Source: Magnaporthiopsis rhizophila
Lineage: Eukaryota > Ascomycota > Sordariomycetes > Magnaporthales > Magnaporthaceae
Assembly (NCBI GenBank): GCA_003049465.1
Contig: PYSS01000122.1
Span: 54,037-118,036 of the forward strand
Direction of reading: 5' to 3'
DNA length: 64,000 nt
This document shows, piece by piece, positions 11,188 to 22,400 of the stretch (positions are counted from its first letter, which is position 1; each line of letters begins with the position of its first letter). The translations under genes and the position numbers were made by a program. The notes under the pieces are model-generated. The model saw only the letters and a list, made by a program, of their open reading frames with translations, searched no databases and was not told the origin of the DNA.

Positions 11188-14160
11188 TAAACAAAGTCCC
11201 CGAAACATTTATACCGGAAATTACCCAAAAAAAACCCTTACGGTTCTCCGAACCAAAAGGTTTATATTCCCAAAATACCAGCCAAATTTGGAATTAATAA
11301 AATACCCTAATAATAAATACCAATAAAATATTTGTTTTATATACCCTTTTAATTTTCGAAAAATTATAAAAAAAAAGGCAAAAAATAACAATTAATACAA
11401 ATTAAGCTCAATTAAAATTACCCGGTTATATTACCAAATTTGCAATATAAAATATGGTTAAAAAAAATCTATCAGGGGCTTATCACAAATTATACAGCCA
11501 TTTTAACCCTTAAAAAGGGCATCCCGAACCAAACCACTATTCTGGAAATAATTAAAAAGCAATTTGGTAAATTTCGGAAATAATACAAAAATATTTGCAC
11601 CATTTATTAAATAATAGTCCAAATAATTCAAAACCAAATCGCTTTTACCCAAGTATAATCCCGAAAATTCGAAAAAAATATAATCGAATAAAATTACCGA
11701 TTCGCGGAAAAATTTGGAACGCTTTAACCAAAATAGCCCGGAATAATTTAATTAAAAAATATGCTTTTAACCAAATTACCCAGGCCCAAAAAAACTACCG
11801 AGCAGCCCTGGTAGTTATATACACCCGTTTCGAATTAATGGTGGCGGATATAAAAATTTGGGCAAAAATAACTAAAGGATATATCCAAATCACAAAATAA
11901 TGCTTTAAAAATACAAAGTAACGATAAAAATAAATAAAGCACCGATAAAAAGTTATAAAGGGATAAATCTCCAAATTAACGGTTTAATAAAAAAAATGGG
12001 CTTATTATTTTTTAAAGGTTTATCGGAACATAATAAAAGCTGGATACCGACCTAAAACCAAAACTGTTTTAATTATGGTAAAATCATTTAGGCAAAAAAT
12101 TTTGGTCGGGCTAACCAAAATGCTTATTATCCGAATATTATTTGCCCCTTTTATATAAAATAAAACCAGTACCTTTTTTAAGGATATACCGGTACTAATA
12201 AAAAAGGCAAATGCTTATTTATCCAAAATATTATTAGCTTTTAAAATTATAAGCTTTATGAAAAAATATTAAGCTATTACCACCTTAAAAGGCTTTTTGC
12301 AAATAATAAATAAATATATTTAACAGGCCTTATTAAAATAACTGGCAAAGGTTACTCCTAATCCCCTGGGAATTATCCCTGCGCCCCGAAAAACAGAACC
12401 ATTCAACAATAATAACCTTTTTTTAAATAATAAAAGCTTTAGAATTATCCCGAATAAGAACCATCCTAAGGATTACCCCGGGGATCACCCTAAAAAATTT
12501 AACAAATTTTATTACCCTAAAGGGGGCCAAACTTGAAACAATATAAGCAAATATATTTTAATCCTCCTACCAACCTAAAGCAACCACCCCAGTTCGATAA
12601 AAACAAGGCTAATTTTAAGGATTGGTAATTTTAGGCCATAATTTATATAAAAGTTATGCCCAAAAGTTTCCGAAGCAATAAATATAAAATAACATGGATC
12701 GGATCCTTATTAAAAAAATAGGCCTTTCGGTTCCACGCTACCCGCGCATAATCCTTTGCTATCCTAAATTTGGAAAATACCTGGAAATATTATATTTTTA
12801 TAATAAAAAACCATTATAAAAACCCAAATAAAAAACGGACAAAAATTAACAAAATGCGGGCCCTTAAATATAAAAATAATATTATTAGTTATTTTATTAA
12901 GCTTAACCAGCATAATTATATTGCTAAATAAACTGGAATTATTTTCCAAAACCATATTCGAAATGCTTTGCCCGATAGGATTATTATTTTGGTATATTTT
13001 TTTAAAAGAAAAATCCCTGTTAATAATACCAAATTTCTGGAAATTTACCAAAAAGCAGGTATTATTTACGAATAAATACAAACTAATAAGGCCTTTACGA
13101 AAAAAATACCGGCAAAAAATGAAAATGCAAAAGAAAAAGGGAAAAACAAGCCTATTTCGATATAAAAATGCTCGAATGCAGGCCAATCCCGCAATAAAAA
13201 CTTTAAAACCCGCCAAAATTAATTTTTAAACCCAACCGGGGGATAAAAAAAACCTACCCCTGGGAATAAAAAAAACAATATATAGCTTTTAATAAAACAG
13301 GCCTTTAAAGGAGTAAAACAGGCCGATATTAATAATTAAAAACAGAACAAATGGCCGTATTAAAAATATAGCAACTCCAATTATTATACCCTTGCCTGTT
13401 TCGCCAAAAAAAATATTAACGGAAAATTATTACCCCCGGTACCAGCCAAAACCTTATCCATCTTTATCTTACAGGTAACCGGCAAAAAACCTGCTAAAGC
13501 GCCCCCTTATAATAAATTAACCATAAAAAAACCCAAACTGGCCATAATCATTTTTACCAATCCCCTTTTCGAGGTTTTTATAAAAAATAAATCCGATAAT
13601 AACTATTAATAATTTAAGCCTGCAGCATTTAATAACCAGCCCAAAATAGGCTGCCAACCCGTGGTAAAAATGCAAATTTTAGCTTTAAGATCCAAAAAAA
13701 AATACCAATTAAAACTTTTCTGGACCCAGAAAATATTACAGTATTTATTTTTTATAAAATTGCCAAAAAAATAAAACCTTTTATTAAATTGCGCAAATTT
13801 TTCCGAACAGTGCTCGAAAAAAATTGTACCCTGTTATAATCGGCCGGAAAGGGTAATATGCCTAATATTATTATTTAACATTAAAATTACCAGTCCAAAA
13901 TTGCATTTAAAATTATAAATACAGGGCCAAATTATAAGGTTATTTTTTTATTGGTGATTATAATAGTACAAATCCTCCGGATTTTGGGGGAACCTGATAA
14001 ATATTCGGTTCGATTATTCAAAATGTGACCCATACAATATAACCAGAAAAAAAACCCGCAATTATCAAAACCAGGATAAAATTTTAATAATTAACCCTGC
14101 GGTTATAATTATTATCAAAATTTTAGCCAAAACCAATAATAAAAAGCTGGTCTAACAAAT
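11188..14160 (+). pseudogene. Outer element internal region after the nested insertion (gag/early pol remnant, unassigned)
   Basis: Continuation of the outer element after the nested insertion. It should encode gag and protease. Short open stretches exist (11595-11900; 12921-13229), the second Lys-rich and Gag-like in composition. Around 12070-12110 a CFNYGK sequence hints at a damaged zinc knuckle, but the spacing to its remaining ligands is not right, so I do not claim it. The plus strand is C-rich and G-poor, consistent with G-to-A decay. Confidence 0.45.
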
Positions 14161-17070
14161 GGTACCCGATAAATTTAAGGATTTTTTTCCTATTATATCG
14201 GATAAAATAATAATGCGCCTACCCGATTATCAGCTTTAAAATTATATTATTAAATTTAAAAAGAAACCATACTTATTTAAAAGCCCATATATAATATAAA
14301 TGCCAAAAAATTCGAGGTTTTTAAACCCTAAATCCAGAAAAATTTGGAAACCGGACGGATAAAATATTCGATAATATCCAATAAGGCCCTTTTAATATTC
14401 GCTGCCAAAAAAAATCTTACGAAACCCTCAAAAATAATAATAAATTACCGTAATACTAATGCAAAAATTATCCTAATCCGATATTTTATTTTATTTATTA
14501 CAAAATTTTAAAACAGGTTTAAAAATGCCCGATAAATAATCAAAATTAACCTAAAAACCGGCTTTAATTTGATTAAAATAAAGGAAAATTACGAATGGAA
14601 AACCGCATTCCGCTGCAAATACGGCCTTTTTAAATACATAATTATACTAATAAAGCTTATTAATGCACCCGCTATTTTCCAAAACATAATAAATTATATT
14701 TTTATAAACCTTTTCGATACAAAAACTTTGATTTACCTAAATAACATTTTAATTTATGCCAAAATAAAAAAAAATACGATAATTTAATTTGCGAGGTCCT
14801 TCGAAAGCTGATAAAAAATAACCTGGCCGTTGCTTTTAAAAAATATTACTGGAAAATTTAAAAAATGGAATTCCTGGGGCATATTATTAAACTTAACGGT
14901 ATTATTATAAATCGGTATAAAATTAATGCTATTAAAAATTGGAAACCTTTATAATAGTTTAAAAATTGCCAATTTTTTGTGGGATTTGCTAATTTTTACC
15001 GGCAGTTTATTAAAAGGTTTTCCAAAATAATAAAACCCTTAATAATAACTAATGCCTTTTTAAAAAACCAATAATAATAAATCCCGGAAATGCAAAATTT
15101 TTTCGATACTTTTAAACAAGCATTTATAAACCTGCCAGTATTATACTATTTTAACCCAAACAAACCGGCTATTATTAAAATTAACTTGTCCAATTTTGCT
15201 TTAAAAACAGTGCTATTACAAAAAAAAGATAATAAAAAAATATACCCCGTTACTTTTTATTTTTATAAAATATCGCCTGCAAAAATAAATTACAAAATAC
15301 ACAATAAAAAATTACTGGCAATAATAAACTGCTTCGCAAAATAAAAATATTATTTGAAAAAAGCTGAATACCGTATAAAAATATATATTAACCACCAAAA
15401 CCTGTTATATTTTATAACAACCAAAATCTTTAACCGCTAATAAGCAAAATAAATATAATAATTTGCAGGATACTGGTTTATAATAAATTATAAACCAGGC
15501 AGGCAAAACGGTAAAACTAATATATTATCCCGATTAATATAATATTAACCTAAAAAAAGGGGAGTAAAAATCAGCCGATTATAATAATCCTATAAAAAAA
15601 CACTTTTTTTAAACAAAATTAACCATAAGGGCCGCATCAGTCCTATTAGCCCCAGCCCGATTATGCAGCATTCCGGTTATTTAATAAACCGATACCTTTA
15701 TAACCAAAATAATAAAAGCTGCCAAAAATAACCCAAAATACCAGGAATATTTAAAAAACCCAACAAAAATGGAAAAAATAAAAGGGCAACTCCTTTATTA
15801 TCGAAAAAATTTTTGGGTTTCTGCCGGATTATAACAAAAAATTTTGAAATTTGAATATAATATTAAAATAACCGGACATATAAGGATAAACAAAACTTTT
15901 AAATTTATCACCTGCTATTTTTGGTGGCCAAATATTAAAAGTTCGGTTTAAAAGTATATAAAAAGCTATTTAAAATATTAATATAACAAAATTTCAAAAT
16001 ACGTACTATTCGGCCTTTTATAGCCGCTAAAGCTATATTATGCCCTTTGGAAAATAATGGTTATAAATTTTATCACGGATCTTTTTTTTAGTTAAGGGTG
16101 CAATTTTATTTGGGTAATGGTAAACCCATTTATAAAAATAGCACATTTCGTACCTTTTAAAAAAAATAAAAAAAACGGATAACCTTATCCGCATTTTCGC
16201 CAAAAAATATTAATAATTTTATAATATACCATTAAATATTATTTTAAATCGAAATTTTAAATTTATAGCACATTTATGGAAAAATTTCCTAAAATTAATA
16301 AATATTAAGCTTAAAATAAGTATTATTTTTCATTTTTAAATAAATAGGCAAATAAAAAGGCTTAATTAAACCCTGGAAATATACCTAAAATTTTTCATAA
16401 ATTATGAAATAACCAATTGGATTAACCTTTTCCTAATAGCCAAATTTGCATATAATAATATTATTTCGGCCAATATTACCCTTACTTTTTTTTATACTAA
16501 TTATAGCTATTATCCGGCAGCTGCAAACCTATTTTTATTAAAAAAGATATACAATTTTGCAAATATAGCCTACGGTTATTAAATAACCGAAATTTACCAA
16601 AAGGCCAAAACACACCTGGATAAAACCAAAAACCGCATAAAGCACTGGGCCGATAAAAAACGAAAACCCCTCCTAATATTCACAAAAGGGCAATTTATTA
16701 TACTAAACAAATAATATATCAAAACCAACCAGCCAAAAAATTTAACTCCAAAATGCTAGGGCCATTTAATATTCTGAAAATTAACCCGTCCCGAACAGCA
16801 GTATAATTTAAATTACCCAAAAATTAAAAAATATATTCCATTTTCCACGTATTTTTTATCGAGCTTTATTAAACGGGCATTTAAAACTGTTCCAACCCCG
16901 ATCAAATATTTTGAAACGCTTCCCCCGTCGAAAAAAAATACAACGTGAAAAAAATTGTAAATTTCCGAGTCAAATAAAGCCTTATAAAATACCGCGTAAA
17001 ATAAAAAGGATACAATTTAAAAAATAATATTTGGGAATTTTATAACAATTTTTCCAGCAAAGGAGCATAA
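14160..17070 (+). pseudogene. pol of outer element: RT, RNase H, integrase, chromodomain (RIP-degraded)
   Basis: Reverse transcriptase from about 14160: the frame at 14569-14787 contains WKTAFRCKYGLF and NAPAIFQNI, and the catalytic box reads YLNN (14734-14745), both aspartates lost. HLGH-type thumb sequence EFLGHIIKLNG lies near 14870-14900. RNase H (15090-15500) includes FDTFKQAF and ISPAKINY. Integrase spans about 15780-16700, with a core segment DLFFS and HFVPFKKN and an AYNN-type segment. A chromodomain at 16939-17067 is marked by KYRVK, KGYNLKNNIWE and a terminal stop. The outer and inner pol differ in sequence, so these are two families rather than copies of one. Stops throughout make it non-functional. 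Confidence 0.85.
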
Positions 17071-17172
17071 CAAAAAGTTGCCCTTTTTTATTAGCGGTAC
17101 CCCGGCAAACCCAGGGACCCCCGGGCCCAGAATATACAACCCAAAACGGATCTTTAAAAAAAAGGGAGGTTA

Positions 17173-17483
17173 TATTACGCGGACGTAACTTTGATAGTTA
17201 TTGGGGCGCTTATAAAGGCCGCTAACAAAAACACAAAAACCTCGCAGCAGATAAATGCCTGACCCTGCAATTGGGAAACGCGCCCTCGGAATGCATATTT
17301 TAGCTGGGGAGCGGTACCCGAATCAGGGGCGCACGGGCCTCCAGCCCCTTTATATAACAGGGGCTGCCCAAGGGGCCTGAATCGCTGGAGGGAATTTTCT
17401 CCCCAAGCATCTTTTAAGATTTTAGAAAATTTATTAGCAAATATAGGATCTTCCTCAAGCCTGCACATTGCACCCTTGTTACA
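17173..17483 (+). repeat. 3' LTR of outer element
   Basis: 311 bp. The first bases read TATTAC, a transition-altered TGTCAC, and it ends GTTACA just before the TATAT duplication. The hairpin around the TATA box (arms 17342-17349 and 17359-17366) is identical to that of the 5' copy. Its element-internal (left) side carries more changes than its right side. Confidence 0.92.
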
Positions 17484-17999
17484 TATATTTGTATGAACGG
17501 TTCCCCGGCCGTAAGTAAATGGGAAGTTTTTCCGCTCCCTTTTCACGTAATAATAAGGTTTCTAAAGCATTTAAATGTTATACTGTAATAGGTTTTATTC
17601 GTTGCATAATCTTATAAAAACTTATTACCTTATTTTTAAAATTTAACTGTCAAGTGGCTAAATCAAGGGAAACAAATGCACCACGAGGAACGTTGTCGTA
17701 GCTGGGACTACGACCTTGCCTGGCCCTTTATAAGGGATCGCACCGTGACACTGGTGAGCTGGGAATAAGTAGTTTAAATACCCGACTAGGCGGTGGAATG
17801 ATGTAGAAATTAAGAGTGATTAGGAAACGCATCGAGAGGATATCACGCAAGCTCTAGGGGGAACCAAATCACAACTTCCAACGCCGATCCCAGCCCCTTG
17901 ACCCGATAAAGCAATGGGAGGACAGCAACACAAACGGCCAAGAAAGACACAAGACCATACGGGAAAAAAAAACAGACAGGCCAGGAAGCGTCAGTACAA
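17484..17999. other. Flank between retroelement and App1 gene
   Basis: AT-rich up to about 17650, then normal composition. This is the downstream flank of the App1 gene. A perfect 7-bp inverted repeat (GTCGTAG 17695-17701, CTACGAC 17708-17714) is present. No gene is seen. Confidence 0.5.
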
Positions 18000-19446
18000 T
18001 CAAGGGCCCGCCGAAATGGCCTGCTCGATAAGCTTCCGGCACTCTGCCGGGTCCTCAAAGACGTGCCAGGCCTCCCTGGGCATGTCCTCAAACGCCTTTT
18101 CGAACCGCTTCAGATCGTTCTTGGACTCGATCCCAACCGAAGCGATATCGGTGACCTTGCGGATCAGGATCAGCTTGATCCAGCCAGGGAAATCTCGGTA
18201 ACTGTTGGTTTTGGGGAAGATGCTAGTGTCAGTAATGCGGCACATAGATACACTCGAATATCTTTGTTTGCAAATGATAAACGAAAAAGCGGCCTTACAC
18301 GTCTCCATAGGCCTCTGGATCGCTCTGGGTCGAGTCGCCAATGAGGATCATGCGGCGCTTGGGCAGCCATGCGTGCACCTTTGCCAGACGCGACACCTTG
18401 TACTCCTCGGTGCCCAGCGTCAGGTTCGACAGCAGGCCCGGGATCCTCATCCAGCTCTGGTCGCGCAGGATCAGCTGGCCGTGGGGGAAGTACATGTCCC
18501 TGAAGGCGCTCAGGAACGGGTAAAGGTTGTAGGGCGACGCCGACAGGTAGAAAAAAGGCGACCCGGGACCCAGCCGGTTGTGCAGCCACGCGTACAGCTC
18601 CGGCATGCCGGACACGGGAGTGGGCTCGTCCAGGAACGTCGAGCGCAGGATGCCGATGGGGTCCGACGTCTGGGTGATCTTGATGGTGTCATCCACGTCC
18701 GAGACGACGGCCCAACCCTCGGGCTCGGCGAAGAGCGTCTTCATGGTCAGGATGCCGTCGGCGCCGGGGGGAACCTGGGCGGCCGTGCTGACGACGGTCC
18801 CCGCGGGCGCGTCGGGCAGGTGGCGCAGGTCACTGCTGATGCCGTTGCGGCCGCCGGGGCCCAGGCGCAGGCTCAGCTGCGACCTGTGCAGGGCGCGCAC
18901 CTCGCGTCCCGGCAGGATGTCCTGCAGGAAGGGCATGATGCGCGACTCGATGATCTCGAGCCCCGCGTCCGCCTCGTCCAGCCCGATGTGGCGCGCCACG
19001 GCCTGCACGACGTCGATGGCCGTCACCGACGGCCGCTGGTCCATGACCACGGCCACGAACTCGGCCCGCCACCGCGTCGCGTCGGCCGGGTCCCGGTACG
19101 CTACGTTGTCTAGCAGCCACACCGAGTCCGAGTCCGTGATGGGCCGCGGGCGCGGGTTGCGCGCCCCCAGGTACGAGAGCATGTTGTCGGCGAACCTGGA
19201 CGCGGTGCCCAAGGAAATGCGGTGCTGGGATCTGGCGGCGCCGGCGCCGGGCTGCGCATCATCATTACCACCACCACCACCACCCGCCACCGCCGACTTG
19301 TTGGAGGATGAGGTTATAATGCTGGAGAGCGACGACTCGGCACTCTCGAAGCCGCGCTCCTTGCGTGTCTGTCTCTGCATCTCGTCGGTTATTGCCTGGC
19401 AGTGCGCTCGGGCTGTTGGTGGTTTTCCTCCTATGTGGGACGCCAT
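18000..19446 (-). CDS. app1: App1-like phosphatidate phosphatase (actin-patch protein), two exons
   Basis: CDS is complement(join(18000..18201,18299..19446)), 449 aa. The 97-bp intron has donor GTAAGG and acceptor CAACAG and joins EAYGDV to YRDFPGW, restoring the conserved run of the family. Residues 245-449 match the App1 catalytic domain (PF09949, DUF2183). The HAD-type motif DVDDT is at 250-254, SASPYNLYPFL follows, and GDSTQSDPEAYGD supplies the second acidic motif. In yeast, App1 is a magnesium-dependent phosphatidate phosphatase that makes diacylglycerol at cortical actin patches and links lipid turnover to endocytosis. The N-terminal 75 residues are low-complexity with a Gly run encoded by CCA/CCG-type repeats near 19261-19290. 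There is no signal peptide or membrane segment. The ATG at 19446 is in good context (CCAACATGG). Confidence 0.9.
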
Positions 19447-22400
19447 GTTGGAAACGAGGGCGAGGCTGCCTGAGCCGTCGGAGCCTGTGGGTAGGTATAT
19501 AGAGACACGGCTTTTTTTTCCTGCACTTTTCTCCTTCTGCTCTCGTGAGCGTGCAAGGCGGTGCTGAGCAAAACCAAGCCGGCGCTTGCAGCTGAGGCCT
19601 ACCCGTACGTCAGGCGGCGAATGATCAAGCCAGTTTCGATGGGCTGCGCCTAGGTAGGGTACTTTCCAGGCTGTGTATTGAGATAAAAGCTACAGGCAAC
19701 CTTGGGCAACCTTGGGGGCGTGAGAAAAAAGTGTCTCTGTGATGGGAGCGTGGGATCAATCACAGGGGGCAGACACGAGTCACCGGCACTGGAGAGCCGA
19801 CGGCAATGGATAAGACATGCAGCAGGCGAGAACGGGTGGGCGCTTCCCCGAGCACGAGGCGAAGTCACCTTAAAGAAAGCCCGTCTCGACGAGGATCACG
19901 TCGACAGCGGGGAGTTGGTCGCGCACACAGGGGCTGTTTCCGGATACGTGCCATTGGTGGAGTTCCGACCTGCAATGCGAACCAAGTCGCTTGTAGGGCT
20001 GGGTTTACGTGCGGTCATGCTTTAGGCATTCCTGGTATGGGATGGGCTTGGCTGACGACGATGTCCTGCCCAGGCCCGGTCTCGTTGGCGGGGTGGCTAG
20101 GCAAGCGCAGCCGGGCGGGTGTTGGCGTGGACAGATGGCGCAGCAGACATGAAAAAAAGAATCGCCCCGAGATCTTCACAGCGTCACGCGGCGTCACTGG
20201 CCTGCAGTCTGCCTGCAGTCCGGTTGGTGGTTGCCTCCATCCAACCCGCCTGCTATTGGGCGAAACTACGGGAAGCGGAGTCCCACTTCAGGCACTTGAG
20301 GTCTCGAAATTTGGCACTGCGGTGGGTGGCATTTGACGTAGTCGAGACTCACTCAAAAAGTCGATGGTTTAGTGAGCCAACCGCCGACCATTGGATGCAG
20401 CCGATTGAACTTAAGCTTCAGCTATAAGTTCTCTGCTTTAATGTAATGTGAACAAGGCCACTGACGTCAACGCTCATCGGACCCCGCTGCCACCTTCGGG
20501 TTGACAGAAAGCATGTGTCGCACAGGCAGTTCTTTTTTCGGGCGAGAACACAACGCTTTGTTACACGGATGTCGACATGTGAGGTGGGCGCTGTGACAAA
20601 AATGCCCTCGAGTAGATGAATCACACTCACCCAAATAGAAGCCTCTAAATTCTTATTCTGGTCTTGTCGTCATGAGTGGTCACCTGTAAACGCCAGACTG
20701 AGCCCGTCCCCGGTCATCTGACGTGTTTGTGGCGGGAGCCGTGTCCGTGACACCTGAGCGCGGGGAGTCTGCTTAGTGGTCTTGGATTTGCTGTGATGTG
20801 TGGATCTCAGATTGACACCGTTTTCTTTGTTTCTTTTCGCTCATCGGTTTATCTTCATGGCTCAAAGCTGAGTACAACAGCAGGACGAAGCCAATCAGGA
20901 CCAAAAGCAGGGAGAACCAGACTTGGCATTTTCGAGATGTGCAATCGCTAAAAGCTACCTACTCTATCGATGCACTTGTGACCTATGGGTGGATCCCCTG
21001 GGCGTTGAAACGCGTCCGGAACGGTGATTGCCGTTGGGGAGCGACGCATATCTGTAGCTCCTTTTTGGGGCTCGACGGGGAGGGTGCCGGGGAGAGAAGG
21101 AGATTGACGCGTAATCCGATCTGAAAGATCCGCGGACCGGCAAGATGAAGACCGGATGACACGGACAGGTCCGGGGTTGGCAATCCGGCGGACAACGAGG
21201 TTCGGGTCACTGGTAAGTGGTGTGGCGCAGACTGGGAGCTGCTGAGTGGACGGGCAAGCCGCTGAGGGCGTAAAAGGGGAAGCGGGTTTGCTGGGTGTGC
21301 AATTACCCAGGAGCTCCTGCAGCTGGGCATGGATGCCAATGTCAGGGGATCAGGCAAAGAGTCTCGCGGCGACCGAAATACGAGTACAGTATCAGTATGT
21401 AGCCGCGCGACAGCAAGGACGACAGGAACAAATGGGTCTTTGAGTTCGATATCTTGACACTGAACAGTCCCTCTATTGAGGCTGTGCTCGCGCCGAAGGG
21501 GGCCAAGACGCAAGGAGTCGCGCCTTAACTGGAGGGCTGTGGTGGTTTGATTGGAGAGGCCCGTTTGAGTCTGAAACCCTGTCATCTGGCAGAGACAAAG
21601 ACAAAACAGCTGTGTGGCCGATTACCACATCCACTTGCCGCTGTCTCTCGGCGTCAAAACTGGCACTTCCTTACCCCAACCGGGTGCGGGCTGGCTGGAC
21701 GTCTGGTGTTGCGCTGCGCTCCTGAAGTGACGATCCTGTCACACCAAAGAACTTGAAGCCTGCTAGTGCCTGCACGATTGAGCTCCACACCGGGTTTACT
21801 GGTTGTGGTGGTCGTGGGTGCTGTACAACTGTCTCTGCCGTTCTTCAATCGCAGACAGACGCACAGATCAATGCGACGTGCCCAAATTTAGTGCGTCTTT
21901 CGTTTGCTATACCCATGTCCTCAAAATTTCCCGTCTGGTTTTTTTTAGGCTAATGATCCCGGGCCGGCCTCTCGGTTGCATGGTGTGCTGCATCGAAGGT
22001 TCATTTGCTAACGTATGCACTATGCCCATAAGCGTGGCGCTCGAAGCTCCCGTATTCCCCAACCGTTTGGACGGGTGGACGCTCCGTTGAGTGGCGCTGA
22101 CTGCCCTGGTACAGTAATGACGCCGCGCCAGAAATCCATGCCTGTGCCGTTCTCTGTCGCCGGATTCCCCTGGTCGGGGCCCATCCATTGGCCTGGGTTG
22201 TCTTGAGGCCGGCCCTGGCAGCTGCTTGGAAGAGGCGCGGCACAAGAGCGCGCTTGCTGGCCAACATCTCCTCACCAGTGATTGGGAATCTTGCCGGGCA
22301 AAGGCCGTTGAAGGAGTGTTGCACAGTGCAGTGTCTTTGTCTGTCCCTTGCCTACATCCATTGTTGCCCCTACCAGCCGACCACCAGCCATTTGGCCATC

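Larger units (their letters stand above)
2385..17483 (+). mobile_element. Outer Ty3/gypsy chromovirus, RIP-inactivated, split by a nested element
   Basis: Two direct repeats of 312 bp (2385-2696) and 311 bp (17173-17483) bound the element, and a perfect TATAT duplication flanks it (2380-2384 and 17484-17488). Removing the nested insertion and its target duplication leaves about 7.9 kb, a normal size for a gypsy element. The pol order reverse transcriptase, RNase H, integrase, chromodomain on the plus strand (14160-17070) assigns it to the chromovirus branch of Ty3/gypsy. A purine tract (about 17155-17169) just before the 3' LTR fits a polypurine tract. The internal sequence is extremely AT-rich with pervasive stops and transition-type decay, as produced by RIP. 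Confidence 0.92.

Noticed and set aside
12060..12130. Possible Gag zinc knuckle of the outer element
   Set aside because: CFNYGK fits the first half, but the His and last Cys are not at the required spacing or explicable by transitions.
12764..13216. 150-codon minus-strand frame in the outer element
   Set aside because: Phe/Ile-rich translation typical of AT-converted DNA read on the wrong strand.
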